Of a stretch of 64,000 nt of DNA, positions 51,946 through 60,746 are shown piece after piece (the stretch's first letter is position 1; each line of letters begins with the position of its first letter). The notes under the pieces are model-generated. The model had not been told where the DNA came from and made no database searches. It was given only the letters and a program-made list of their open reading frames with translations. The stretch is from positions 62,001 to 126,000 of the forward strand of contig NZ_ASZC01000015.1 in NCBI RefSeq assembly GCF_000468095.1. Reading direction: 5' to 3'. This stretch comes from Pantoea sp. AS-PWVM4 (lineage in GTDB: Bacteria; Pseudomonadota; Gammaproteobacteria; Enterobacterales; Enterobacteriaceae). Position numbers and translations under genes: made by a program.

Positions 51946-53343
51946 ATGAACAACGATACCGGTTTACGCAAAAATACGTTGGGCTTGTTTTCTCTGGTCT
52001 TTTTTGTGGTGGCGGCGGCGTCGCCGCTGACTGGCGTGGTCGGTGGCCTGCCGGTGGCGATTATTTCCGGCAATGGCGGTGGCATTCCGGTGTTTTACAT
52101 CCTGTCGTGCGTCATTTTGATGCTGTTCGCGGTGGGCTTTATCGCCATGAGTCGCCACGTCAATAACGCCGGTGCCTTCTATACCTATATCTCCAAAGGT
52201 CTGGGAGAAAACTGGGGCGCATCGGCGTCGGTACTGGCGTTAATGGCCTACTTCTCCATCCAAATCGCGATTGTCGCCATGCTCGGCTTCTTTACCCAGC
52301 TGTTCCTTGAAGAACATCTCAGCACCCATATTCCCTGGTGGGCGCTGAGTATGTTGTTTGCGGTGATTGCCTGGGTGCTGGGCATCAAACGGGTTGAGGT
52401 GGGCGGTAAGTTACTGGGCGTGCTGATGCTGGCCGAGGTCGCGATCGTGCTGCTGACCGATGTGATGCTGCTGGTGAAAAAAGCCGGTCCTTACACCTTC
52501 CAGTCGTTTGAGCCGTCCGTGTTTATGCAAGGCAACCTCGGTATCGCCTTTATCTTTACCATCGCCGCCTTTATCGGTTTTGAATCAACGGCGATCTATG
52601 CCGAAGAGTGCCGCGATCCACAGAAAACCGTGCCACGCGCCACCATTTGCGCCCTGCTGCTCATCACCGCCTTTTTCTGCTTTACCAGTTGGTCGCTGGT
52701 GCAGGCCTATGGCTTCGATGAAATTGTGGCCATCGCCAGCAAAGATCCCGGCAATTTTGTCTTCAACATCACCCGTCAGTATGTCGGCCAGTGGGCGGTG
52801 GATACCATGTCGGTGTTGTTGATCACCAGCCTGTTCGCCGCCACCCTGGCGTTTCACAACAATATCTCCCGCTATCTGTTTAGCATCAGCCGTGATGGTC
52901 TGATCTGGAAAGAGCTGTGCAAAACCCATCCCACCAACGGTACGCCACATAACGCCAGCCATCTGCATAGCGTGATTCTGTTGCTGTTACTGGCGGGGAT
53001 GGGCAGCGCCGGGCTGGACCCGATGGTGCACATCTTTGCCATCGGTTCGGCGGTCGCTACCCTGTGTATCCTGATTCTGCAATTGGGCGTGTCAGCGGCG
53101 GTGGTGCTGTTTTTCCGTCGCGTCGTAACGGATGACAGCCGGTTTCAGGTGTTCTGGGCACCGCTGCTGTCGATTATTTGTATGACCCTCACCATCATTC
53201 TGGTGGTGAACAATCTGCAATCCCTGAGCGGCAGCGATTCCAGCGTGGTGAAGATGATCCCGTGGTTTATCGCCGCCTGTGCGCTGGCGGGTTACGGCAT
53301 GTCATTGAAGCGTGGAATGAAAGTGGCGGTGATAAAAAAATAA
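51946..53343 (+). CDS. APC-superfamily amino acid/amine permease
   Basis: 465 aa from the ATG at 51946, with AGAGG upstream. Twelve hydrophobic segments are expected. The start LGLFSLVFFVVAAASPLTGV, GGIPVFYILSCVILMLFAVGF (part) and AAFIGFESTAIYAEECRDPQ are marks of APC carriers. It should import the substrate broken down by the FAD oxidase, RidA and cyclodeaminase-like proteins, probably an amine or amino acid. It is separated from the AraC gene by 149 bp. Confidence 0.88.
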   Translation: MNNDTGLRKNTLGLFSLVFFVVAAASPLTGVVGGLPVAIISGNGGGIPVFYILSCVILMLFAVGFIAMSRHVNNAGAFYTYISKGLGENWGASASVLALMAYFSIQIAIVAMLGFFTQLFLEEHLSTHIPWWALSMLFAVIAWVLGIKRVEVGGKLLGVLMLAEVAIVLLTDVMLLVKKAGPYTFQSFEPSVFMQGNLGIAFIFTIAAFIGFESTAIYAEECRDPQKTVPRATICALLLITAFFCFTSWSLVQAYGFDEIVAIASKDPGNFVFNITRQYVGQWAVDTMSVLLITSLFAATLAFHNNISRYLFSISRDGLIWKELCKTHPTNGTPHNASHLHSVILLLLLAGMGSAGLDPMVHIFAIGSAVATLCILILQLGVSAAVVLFFRRVVTDDSRFQVFWAPLLSIICMTLTIILVVNNLQSLSGSDSSVVKMIPWFIAACALAGYGMSLKRGMKVAVIKK

Positions 53344-53390
53344 TCTGCCTTAGCTGCTTTAACTCAGTTTCCCCCTGAATATCCCCATAC

Positions 53391-53468
53391 GTAGCGGCGC
53401 GATTTATCGCGCTCTTTTCAGGCTGTGGCATGACCTGCAAAGACCCGCGCGATAAATCGCGCCGCTAC
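53391..53468. repeat. Inverted REP pair after the APC permease
   Basis: A forward unit (53391-53412) and an inverted unit (53447-53468), both with the consensus core GCGCGATTTATCGCGC or its complement and full GTAG heads, are separated by 34 bp. Unlike most pairs here, the genes on both sides are on the same strand. Confidence 0.93.
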
Positions 53469-53841
53469 TCAATGCACCATCGTTTCCCGCCCCACTCTTC
53501 CCAACATTGGGCAACATCATTCAGTTTCAGAATCATCCTAATAAAATCGTTAACACTGTTAATTTATTGACATGAAGCCGTGTTAAATTTTACTAATGTA
53601 TTATGGTGCCATCGCGTATTTACGCGATGATAATCAGATCCAATCTCTACACAAATAAGTGACATATCAGCTTTAGCAGGCCGCAATATCACCTCGATTT
53701 ATTCAGATAAATCTGGTGAAAAGTGACATTGCGGTGACAGAATTATCTCCATATTAACTGGCTTGACACCATTTTCACGTAACCGAGTGAGATGCGTATC
53801 TCATTTATCTTTCATGGAAAAAACAATCAGGAAATCAGGTA
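53469..53841. promoter_or_regulatory. AT-rich upstream region of the hcp module
   Basis: No gene is seen in 373 bp. The region is visibly richer in A and T than its surroundings. TTGACA occurs at 53567-53572 with only poor -10 matches 17-18 bp on, and another TTGACA at 53764-53769. No convincing sigma-54 site (TGGCAC-N5-TTGC) was found. The composition would suit silencing by H-NS, which is inference. Confidence 0.4.
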
Positions 53842-54324
53842 ATGGCTATTGATATTTATTTGAAAGTTGACGGAACAACCGGTGAGTCCCAGGACAGCAA
53901 TCACAAAGGATGGACCGATGTACTCTCCTTTACATGGGGGGCTGCACAACCGGGAAATATGTCAGTTGGCGGCGGCGGTGGTGCTGGCAAAGTGGCTTAC
54001 CGTGATCTGAATATTAAGGCGTTGATTGATAAATCCACCCCGGCGATTTTGAAGTTCTGCTCCAGCGGTAAACATGTCGATAAAGTCGAGCTGTCAGTTT
54101 GTAAGGCCGGTGGCAACCAGGTTGAATATTCAAAGATCACCCTTGAAGACGTGCTGGTTACGCAAACTGATTTCAACGGCGTGGGTCAGAGCGACACCAT
54201 CGTGGTGGATTACGCCTTCCAGGCGGCCAAAGTCTCCATGAGCTATTGGGAACAGGGCGAGAGTGGTACCAAAGGTGCCGAAAGCAAAGTGAGCTGGGAC
54301 ATTAAGCAAAACAAAGAAAGCTAA
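53842..54324 (+). CDS. hcp: Hcp-family type VI secretion tube/effector protein, copy 1
   Basis: 160 aa. Hcp hexamers stack into the inner tube of the type VI secretion system and carry or are fused to effectors. The family signature is clear: MAIDIYLKVDGTTGES, WTDVLSFTWGAAQPGN, CSSGKHVDKVELSVCKAGG and YWEQGE. The glycine-rich loop VGGGGGAGK is notable. The second hcp 45 bp downstream is about 69 percent identical (111 of 160 by hand count, no gaps). No tss core genes are in the window, so this is an orphan hcp locus. Confidence 0.92.
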   Translation: MAIDIYLKVDGTTGESQDSNHKGWTDVLSFTWGAAQPGNMSVGGGGGAGKVAYRDLNIKALIDKSTPAILKFCSSGKHVDKVELSVCKAGGNQVEYSKITLEDVLVTQTDFNGVGQSDTIVVDYAFQAAKVSMSYWEQGESGTKGAESKVSWDIKQNKES

Positions 54325-54369
54325 ACACGCATGACACCCTGATATCACGACAAGGCGATGGTAAACACA

Positions 54370-54852
54370 ATGGCGATAGATATTTTTTTAAAAGTGGATG
54401 GCATCAATGGTGAATCGCAAAATGCGAATCACAAGAACTGGATCGATGTGTATTCATTTAGCTGGGGTGCAAAGCAACCCGGTAATATGGCGGTGGGGGG
54501 TGGTGGTGGCGCAGGTAAAGTGAATTATCGTGACCTTACTGTGCAGGCGCTGGTTGATAAAGGTACCCCGGCGTTACTGAAATATTGCTCCAGCGGCAAA
54601 CATATTGCCAAAGTTCAACTGTCAGTCTGCAAAGCCGGCGGTCAGGAAGTCGAATATACCCTTATTACGCTGGAAGATGTGTTGGTAACACAAACCGATT
54701 ATATCGGTGTAGCACATGGATCAACCCTGGGTATGGAATACGCATTTCAGGCCAGTAAGGTGGCGATGGAATATTGGGAACAGACTTCGCAGGGGAATAA
54801 AGGCGCGTCAGTGCAGATGGGTTGGGATATCAAACAAAACAAAGAAGTCTAA
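54370..54852 (+). CDS. hcp: Hcp-family type VI secretion tube/effector protein, copy 2
   Basis: 160 aa from the ATG at 54370 (MAIDIFLKVDG), chosen by alignment with copy 1; an in-frame ATG at 54358 adds four residues and is too close to the upstream AAGG. Features match copy 1, including VGGGGGAGK and WDIKQNKE at the end. Divergence is concentrated in residues about 111-120 and 138-155, an area that may decide cargo or stacking partners. The downstream unknown gene starts 17 bp after its stop, suggesting one transcript. Confidence 0.92.
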   Translation: MAIDIFLKVDGINGESQNANHKNWIDVYSFSWGAKQPGNMAVGGGGGAGKVNYRDLTVQALVDKGTPALLKYCSSGKHIAKVQLSVCKAGGQEVEYTLITLEDVLVTQTDYIGVAHGSTLGMEYAFQASKVAMEYWEQTSQGNKGASVQMGWDIKQNKEV

Positions 54853-54869
54853 CCACGCTCGGGGGCGTT

Positions 54870-55700
54870 ATGGCATTTCCGAAATCACATGAAATATTAG
54901 CACTGACATCACAACCCGAATTAAATAATCGTGTGTCAGCCAACTACCTGACCACTGAAATTCTGGACGAAGCCTTGATCCTGGTCCGTTCGTTATCCAC
55001 GGATGAAGTCTTCAGACTGGCTAAATCGGAAACCAGTCAGATTGCTTATACCCTGAAAGATTACAAAGACGAGAATAACCGCCGCCTGGCTTCCGGCGAT
55101 GTCGAGTCAGGGCAGTTACCACTGGGGAGGATTAACCATCTGGATAACCGGGTCGCCGGTGTCCGCGTCCAGCATGTGGATAATGCCGCCAAAAGTGCGT
55201 TGGGGGGAACCGCGATATTTCTTGGTGCCGGGCTATGGGCGGGATTAGGTTCCAGTGTGGGCAGCATCATTGGCAGGAATGCCGTACAGTTCGGCGTCAC
55301 CGCCGCCTCCGCGTGGGGAACACGTTTTGTGACGCAGAAAGTCGTGGCGGTGAATCAGATGGCGTCACATATCAAAAATCTCGCCGATATGTTCAATACC
55401 ACCCACAATGCATTTTCTGAATTCCGCAATGACGTCTATGTCAAACGCGTACAGTACAAACCTGATGAAGACAGCCCGCCCCTGACTTTTGAACAAAATG
55501 TCACCGGTAAAAATGCACTTCCGGGCGATCAGGCCGCGGCAATTCAGCAGATACTGACCCGATTTATCAGCTCAGCCTATCAGCGCGTTGATATTGTTGG
55601 CCGACCTGCCGAGTTTATGAAGGTCTACTTTGAAGGCGGGGCCCCGCTGGATATTTCACGTATTCAGTATGATTACCTGATCAATCTCAAGTTGCCGTAA
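54870..55700 (+). CDS. Unknown protein with glycine-rich hydrophobic core, downstream of tandem hcp
   Basis: 276 aa from the ATG at 54870 (MAFPKSHEILALTSQ), after a GGGGGC stretch. I do not recognise the family. Residues 1-105 are hydrophilic and helix-prone. Residues about 109-150 form a hydrophobic, glycine-spaced stretch (GTAIFLGAGLWAGLGSSVGS) with room for one or two membrane helices. The C-terminal 120 residues are mixed. Co-transcription with two hcp genes suggests an Hcp-delivered effector, possibly membrane-active, or an adaptor. No evident immunity gene follows; the next gene, yhiN, is convergent with no gap. Confidence 0.7.
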   Translation: MAFPKSHEILALTSQPELNNRVSANYLTTEILDEALILVRSLSTDEVFRLAKSETSQIAYTLKDYKDENNRRLASGDVESGQLPLGRINHLDNRVAGVRVQHVDNAAKSALGGTAIFLGAGLWAGLGSSVGSIIGRNAVQFGVTAASAWGTRFVTQKVVAVNQMASHIKNLADMFNTTHNAFSEFRNDVYVKRVQYKPDEDSPPLTFEQNVTGKNALPGDQAAAIQQILTRFISSAYQRVDIVGRPAEFMKVYFEGGAPLDISRIQYDYLINLKLP

Positions 55701-56891
55701 TCAGGATGACAACGCCTGCGCGCACGCCCAGGCGGAACTCCACGCCCACTGGAAGTTATAGCCACCCAGCCAGCCGGTCACATCCACCACTTCGCCGATA
55801 AAATACAACCCGGGCACATCGCGTGCTTCCATGGTTTTTGACGATAACAGGGTGGTATCCACGCCGCCCAGCGTCACTTCAGCCGTGCGGTAGCCTTCGG
55901 TGCCGTTTGGCTGTACCCGCCACTGATGCAGGGTTTGCACCAGTTCGCCCTGCTGCTTGCTGTTGAGCTGCTTCAGGGTGACGTCAGGGATCTGGTTCAG
56001 CGCCTGCAACACTTCCACCAGGCGCTTCGGCAAAATTTTCGCCAGGCTGTTTTTCAGGCTGAGATTCGGATGGGCGTCGCGCTGGATATTAATAAACCCA
56101 TCCAGCGGCGTTGCCGGGGATAAATCCACCGTCACGAACTCGCCGGGCTGCCAGTAGCTGGAGATTTGCAACACCGCCGGGCCTGATAAACCGCGATGGG
56201 TGAACAGCAACGCCTCTTTAAATAAGGTGCCGTCCTGCGCAGTGATGATGGTGGGTAAAGCCACGCCGGATAAGGTGTTCAATTGTTCCAGCAGCGGTTT
56301 ATGCAGAGTAAAAGGCACCAGCGCAGCGCGCGTCGGGAACACCTGCAAACCAAACTGCTCCGCCACTTTATAACCGAACGGTGAAGCACCCAGCCCCGGC
56401 ATCGATAAGCCACCGCTGGCGATCACCAACTTCTCCGCCTGCACCGTCATGCCGTTCAGTTGCAGGGTGTAGCCTGCGTCGTCACGCTGCACGCTCAGCA
56501 CTTCGCTGCGCAACCGGAGCGTCACCTGTCCGGCTTCACACTCGGCCAGCAGCATATCCACGATTTGCTGCGCCGAATCATCGCAGAACAGCTGGCCCAG
56601 CGTTTTCTCGTGATATGCGATGCCGTGACGATTGACCAGATCGATAAAGTCCCACTGGGTATAGCGCGCCAGCGCAGATTTACAAAAGTGCGGGTTATGG
56701 GAGAGGTAGGCCGCAGGCTCGGTGTACATATTGGTGAAGTTGCAGCGCCCGCCGCCCGACATCAGAATTTTGCGGCCCGCTTTTTTGCCGTTATCAAGCA
56801 GCAGCACACGCAGGCCACGCTGTCCGGCCTGTGCAGCACAGAACATGCCCGCAGCACCCGCGCCAACAATGATAACGTCAAACTTTTCCAC
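55701..56891 (-). CDS. yhiN: HI0933-family flavoprotein YhiN
   Basis: 396 aa. The FAD motif IIVGAGAAGMFCAAQAGQRG is at the N-terminus, followed by GKKAGRKILMSGGGRCNFTN and a C-terminal GLYFIGEVVDVTGWLGGYNF, all typical of the HI0933/YhiN flavoproteins. Enzymatic function is not established (some relatives are called aminoacetone oxidase). It is divergent from pitA, as in E. coli. Confidence 0.93.
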   Translation of the reverse strand: MEKFDVIIVGAGAAGMFCAAQAGQRGLRVLLLDNGKKAGRKILMSGGGRCNFTNMYTEPAAYLSHNPHFCKSALARYTQWDFIDLVNRHGIAYHEKTLGQLFCDDSAQQIVDMLLAECEAGQVTLRLRSEVLSVQRDDAGYTLQLNGMTVQAEKLVIASGGLSMPGLGASPFGYKVAEQFGLQVFPTRAALVPFTLHKPLLEQLNTLSGVALPTIITAQDGTLFKEALLFTHRGLSGPAVLQISSYWQPGEFVTVDLSPATPLDGFINIQRDAHPNLSLKNSLAKILPKRLVEVLQALNQIPDVTLKQLNSKQQGELVQTLHQWRVQPNGTEGYRTAEVTLGGVDTTLLSSKTMEARDVPGLYFIGEVVDVTGWLGGYNFQWAWSSAWACAQALSS

Positions 56892-57132
56892 TGCTTTTTC
56901 TCACTTCACCCGAAAGGCGCTGATTGTAGTGATCTGTCCTCTTTGACGCCAGTGTCAAAAAAATGCCGTAAATATGTCATATTGTAAATGACTCATATTT
57001 CGGCATTTTTCCCTTGTTTAGGCGTGTGACTGGCAACATTAAGACAAAAAAAGACTATATTTCCCTTTCCCATACAGCACGTTGTCGCGGATAATGCGCC
57101 GCGTTCATGTCCTCCAAAATGGCGTAACGTTT

Positions 57133-58632
57133 ATGCTACATCTGTTTGCTGGTCTTGACCTGAGTACCGGCCTGTTATTGGTTCTTGCCCTGCTGTTTGT
57201 ATTGTTTTACGAAGCAATCAACGGTTTCCACGACACAGCCAACGCGGTCGCGACAGTTATCTACACCCGTGCGATGCGGGCGCAGCTGGCGGTTGTGATG
57301 GCAGGTGTTTTCAACTTTTTCGGTGTTTTGCTGGGCGGTTTGAGTGTGGCCTATGCCATTGTTCATATGCTCCCCACCGATCTGCTATTAAATGTTGGTT
57401 CAGCTCACGGCCTGGCTATGGTGTTCTCCATGCTGCTGGCTGCGATTATCTGGAACCTCGGCACCTGGTATCTTGGCCTGCCGGCGTCCAGCTCCCATAC
57501 CCTGATTGGTGCCATTATTGGTATCGGTCTGACCAATGCTCTGATGACCGGAACGTCGGTGGTTGATGCGCTCAACCTGCCAAAAGTTCTGAATATCTTC
57601 CTTTCCCTGATCCTGTCGCCGATTGTCGGTCTGGTGATTGCCGGTAGCCTGATTTTCCTGCTGCGCCGCTACTGGAGCAGTACCAAGAAACGCTCGCGTA
57701 TTCATATGACGCCAGCCGATCGCGAGAAAATCGACGGCAAGAAAAAGCCGCCATTCTGGACGCGTATCGCCCTGATTGTTTCCGCCATTGGCGTAAGCTA
57801 TTCACACGGTGCGAACGATGGTCAGAAAGGCATTGGCCTGATCATGCTGGTGCTGATTGGTGTCGCACCTGCGGGTTTCGTGGTCAACATGAATGCCTCC
57901 GGTTATGACATCACCCGTACCCGTGACGCCGTCAACCATCTGGAGCAGTACTACCAGCAGCACAGCGAAACCCTGACGCACATCGTGCAGATGGTGCCGC
58001 CTGCGGTGCCTGCGCCAGAAGAGTCCATCAATGGCCCGCATGAATTCCACTGCGATAGCGCCCGCGCGCTGCCAGCGATTCAGCGAGCTCAGGGCTTACT
58101 GAACAATCTGCAAAGCTACAGTGACCTGACACCAGACCAGCGCAGCCAGATGCGTCGTCTGCTGCTGTGTATCTCCGATACCGCCGATAAAGCGGCGAAG
58201 CTGCCGGAAACCAGCGCTGACGACCAGCGTTTCCTGAACAAGCTGAAAAGCGATCTGTTGGGAACCGTTGAGTATGCGCCGGTGTGGATCATCATGGCCG
58301 TAGCCCTGGCGCTTGGCGTCGGCACCATGATTGGCTGGCGTCGTGTGGCGACCACTATCGGTGAGAAGATTGGTAAGAAAGGCATGACCTACGCGCAGGG
58401 TATGTCAGCGCAGGTGACGGCAGCGGTGTCGATTGGCATTGCCAGCTACACCGGGATGCCGGTTTCCACCACGCACATTCTGTCGTCGTCAGTCGCCGGG
58501 ACCATGTTGGTTGATGGTGGCGGTTTGCAAAGCCGTACCATCAAGAATATCGCGATGGCGTGGGTGTTTACCCTGCCGGTGTGTATTCTGTTGTCCGGTT
58601 CCTTGTACTGGATTGCGCTGAAGCTGGTGTAA
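57133..58632 (+). CDS. pitA: Low-affinity inorganic phosphate (metal-phosphate):H+ symporter PitA
   Basis: 499 aa from the ATG at 57133 ([16 protein letters not shown]), the same length as E. coli PitA. It imports phosphate as a neutral metal-phosphate complex. The duplicated PiT signatures are [19 protein letters not shown] near the N-terminus and a matching [13 protein letters not shown] in the middle; [12 protein letters not shown] and [13 protein letters not shown] are the paired serine-rich motifs. A variable hydrophilic loop lies at about 275-390. A further in-frame ATG at 57082 is not part of the family. The gene ends in a terminator shared with uspB. Confidence 0.96.
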   Translation: MLHLFAGLDLSTGLLLVLALLFVLFYEAINGFHDTANAVATVIYTRAMRAQLAVVMAGVFNFFGVLLGGLSVAYAIVHMLPTDLLLNVGSAHGLAMVFSMLLAAIIWNLGTWYLGLPASSSHTLIGAIIGIGLTNALMTGTSVVDALNLPKVLNIFLSLILSPIVGLVIAGSLIFLLRRYWSSTKKRSRIHMTPADREKIDGKKKPPFWTRIALIVSAIGVSYSHGANDGQKGIGLIMLVLIGVAPAGFVVNMNASGYDITRTRDAVNHLEQYYQQHSETLTHIVQMVPPAVPAPEESINGPHEFHCDSARALPAIQRAQGLLNNLQSYSDLTPDQRSQMRRLLLCISDTADKAAKLPETSADDQRFLNKLKSDLLGTVEYAPVWIIMAVALALGVGTMIGWRRVATTIGEKIGKKGMTYAQGMSAQVTAAVSIGIASYTGMPVSTTHILSSSVAGTMLVDGGGLQSRTIKNIAMAWVFTLPVCILLSGSLYWIALKLV

Positions 58633-58650
58633 TCACCGCTTCAGACACCG

Positions 58651-58679
58651 AAGGGCGACAGCAATGTCGCCCTTTTTTA
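58651..58679 (+). terminator. Intrinsic terminator after pitA
   Basis: AAGGGCGAC pairs with GTCGCCCTT, followed by T residues that run into the uspB stop codon on the other strand. Confidence 0.88.
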
Positions 58680-59012
58680 TTGCCAGACCGCCATCGCGAT
58701 CAGGCTGACAACCACCAGCCCACACAGCCCGCTGGTCAAAATAAATTGCCCGCGTACCCGTTCACAGCGACGAATAAACTCTTCGTCGTGATGGTCACGA
58801 TAGCGCTTCTCCCAGATATAGCGCACCAGGCGCACCTGTTTGCTGGGCTGACCGTGCGACGTAAAGAAGCCGGCACCATCCACATATTGATATAACAGCG
58901 GATCGCAACCACGTAGCACCGCCAATAACGAGCGCAGAGAAGAGAAGTAGCGCGCCATATTCACCAGACAAACTACACAAAGAGCCCAAAAAAGCGCGAT
59001 AGTGCTAATCAT
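58677..59012 (-). CDS. uspB: Universal stress protein B
   Basis: 111 aa from the ATG at 59012 ([20 protein letters not shown]), preceded by GGGAGGGG; the open frame extends further but is foreign to the family. Two membrane helices lie at the ends (about 3-20 and 90-110) with a cytoplasmic middle ([20 protein letters not shown]). E. coli UspB is sigma-S dependent and needed for ethanol resistance in stationary phase. It is divergent from uspA. Confidence 0.95.
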   Translation of the reverse strand: MISTIALFWALCVVCLVNMARYFSSLRSLLAVLRGCDPLLYQYVDGAGFFTSHGQPSKQVRLVRYIWEKRYRDHHDEEFIRRCERVRGQFILTSGLCGLVVVSLIAMAVWQ

Positions 59013-59422
59013 GATCCCCTCCCGGCTGGAGACGTGGAGACGCAACGCTGTAAACGCTCCACGAGAAAGCCTTCCACTGAATGAATCGAATTGCGTTGTT
59101 TTTTTGCGAGTCCGGCGGTAAGTCATCAGGAGATGTATGACCGTCATTTTCAGTGTAGGAGATTTGGTAAAAATTTTTCCAGCGATGATTTTCGTTCACC
59201 GCGAGCGAAAAAAGCGATAACCCTTGATCTTCCTCACAGCGGTGCAGCGCCTTGCAGCATTTGTTAACAACTCTGGCTATACTGGAGGTATAACAACAAA
59301 CCGCCTGCAAAGCATAAATCTCGATGGGTGGCGCTTATCGCCGTTATGCGCAAAGGATTTCGCCAGCCGTGACGTGGCAGGAATTCGGGTTGCCCCCAGA
59401 ATCTTGTGAAAGGAGTTATATC
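59013..59422. promoter_or_regulatory. uspB-uspA divergent intergenic region
   Basis: A 410-bp region with no supported gene. A TATACT -10 candidate for uspA is at 59278-59283 without a good -35, and the ribosome site AAAGGAG (59409-59415) precedes uspA. A long uspA leader of about 130 nt is implied if that box is used. Confidence 0.45.
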
Positions 59423-59857
59423 ATGGCTTATAAACACATCCTGATTGCAGTAGACCTTTCCCCTGAAAGCCAGTTACTGGTTGAAAAAGCCGTCTCACTG
59501 GCACGTCCCTATGATGCGAAGATTTCATTAATCCACGTTGATGTGAATTATTCAGACCTCTACACCGGGCTGATTGACGTCAATTTGGGTGATATGCAGA
59601 AACGCATCTCTGAAGAGACGCATACCGCACTGAAAGAACTTTCGACCAACGCCGGATACCCCATCAGTGAAACCCTGAGCGGTAGCGGTGACCTCGGTCA
59701 GGTGCTGGTGGATGCGATTAGAAAATATGATGTGGATTTGGTGGTATGTGGCCACCATCAGGACTTCTGGAGCAAGCTGATGTCCTCAGCGCGCCAGCTC
59801 ATTAATACGGTGCATATTGATATGTTGATTGTGCCGTTGCGCGATGACGACGAATAA
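59423..59857 (+). CDS. uspA: Universal stress protein A
   Basis: 144 aa from the ATG at 59423 ([20 protein letters not shown]), identical in length to E. coli UspA. It is a small cytoplasmic dimer induced by growth arrest and diverse stresses, with a Rossmann-like fold and no ATP-binding G-2X-G-9X-G motif. [20 protein letters not shown] (part) near the C-terminus is typical. It is followed directly by a terminator and a REP pair; in E. coli dtpB lies in this position. Confidence 0.97.
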   Translation: MAYKHILIAVDLSPESQLLVEKAVSLARPYDAKISLIHVDVNYSDLYTGLIDVNLGDMQKRISEETHTALKELSTNAGYPISETLSGSGDLGQVLVDAIRKYDVDLVVCGHHQDFWSKLMSSARQLINTVHIDMLIVPLRDDDE

Positions 59858-59859
59858 CA

Positions 59860-59889
59860 AATCAGGCCGGGAAACCGGCCTGATTTTTT
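59860..59889 (+). terminator. Intrinsic terminator after uspA
   Basis: AATCAGGCCGG pairs with CCGGCCTGATT around GAAA, followed by six T in total. It is the clearest terminator of the window. Confidence 0.95.
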
Positions 59890-59961
59890 GTAGCGGCGCG
59901 ATTTATCGCGCGGCCGTTTCTCAATAGCGGCACAAACCCGCGCGATAAATCGCACCGCTAC
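59890..59961. repeat. Inverted REP pair between uspA and rsmJ
   Basis: A forward consensus unit (59890-59911) directly abuts the uspA terminator. An inverted unit (59940-59961) has core GCGCGATAAATCGCAC with one uncompensated change. They are 28 bp apart, between convergent genes. Confidence 0.92.
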
Positions 59962-59985
59962 AGCATGTTGCAGGTTTACGTGCGG

Positions 59986-60738
59986 TTATGGAGCCAGCGG
60001 CGGATAGATATCAAAACGATGGCTTTTGGTCACCACCGCTGACTGTGTCACCACACCCGCTAACGGCGGGGCGTAATCCGGGCGCTTCACCACAATACGT
60101 TTTTTCGCCAGACGCCGCGCCGGTTCCAGCAGTGCATCAGCATCCTCATCCGCGCCTACCAGAAACTGGAATACCCGCATCTCCTTTTTCACCATCGCGC
60201 TTTTTTGCCGGTGAGGATACATCGGGTCGAGATACACCACATCTGGCGCGGGCGTGATTTCACTCAGCGCCTGCTGGCTGACGACATGCAGCAGCGTTAA
60301 TCGCTCGCGCAGCCAGCCGCCGATTTCTGCATCGTCATAACCCCGACGTAAACCATCCTCCAGCAACGCCGCCACCACCGGATGACGTTCCAGCATGCGC
60401 ACCCGGCAGCCCAGCGCGGCCAGAACAAAGGCATCGCGTCCTAATCCGGCCGTGGCATCGACCACATCCGGCAGGTAATCACCCTTGATACCCACCGCTT
60501 TTGCTACCGCCTCGCCACGACCGCCGCCAAAACGACGCCGGTGCGCCATCGCGCCAGAGACGAAATCAACAAAAATGCCGCCCAACTTTGGCTCGTCGCG
60601 TTTACGCAGCTCAAGATGGCTGGCAGTCAGCACCAGCGCCAGTGGCGACTGTTCATCCTGCTCCAGCCCCCAGCGCTGGGCCAAATGTAATAAGGCGCCG
60701 TCTCCGGCGCCTGTTTCATCAATTAAACCGATTTTCAC
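59986..60738 (-). CDS. rsmJ: 16S rRNA m2G1516 methyltransferase RsmJ
   Basis: 250 aa, matching E. coli RsmJ in length and sequence. It methylates G1516 of 16S rRNA with S-adenosylmethionine. [20 protein letters not shown] is the SAM motif I and [15 protein letters not shown] holds the catalytic DPMYP-type motif IV. The N-terminus is [14 protein letters not shown]. It lies eight bases downstream of prlC and is likely co-transcribed with it, as in E. coli. Confidence 0.96.
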   Translation of the reverse strand: MKIGLIDETGAGDGALLHLAQRWGLEQDEQSPLALVLTASHLELRKRDEPKLGGIFVDFVSGAMAHRRRFGGGRGEAVAKAVGIKGDYLPDVVDATAGLGRDAFVLAALGCRVRMLERHPVVAALLEDGLRRGYDDAEIGGWLRERLTLLHVVSQQALSEITPAPDVVYLDPMYPHRQKSAMVKKEMRVFQFLVGADEDADALLEPARRLAKKRIVVKRPDYAPPLAGVVTQSAVVTKSHRFDIYPPLAP

Positions 60739-60746
60739 AAGCAGGC

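Noticed and set aside
53750-53841. Sigma-54 promoter before hcp
   Set aside because: TGGC is followed by TTGACACC but not by the TGGCAC-N5-TTGC spacing.
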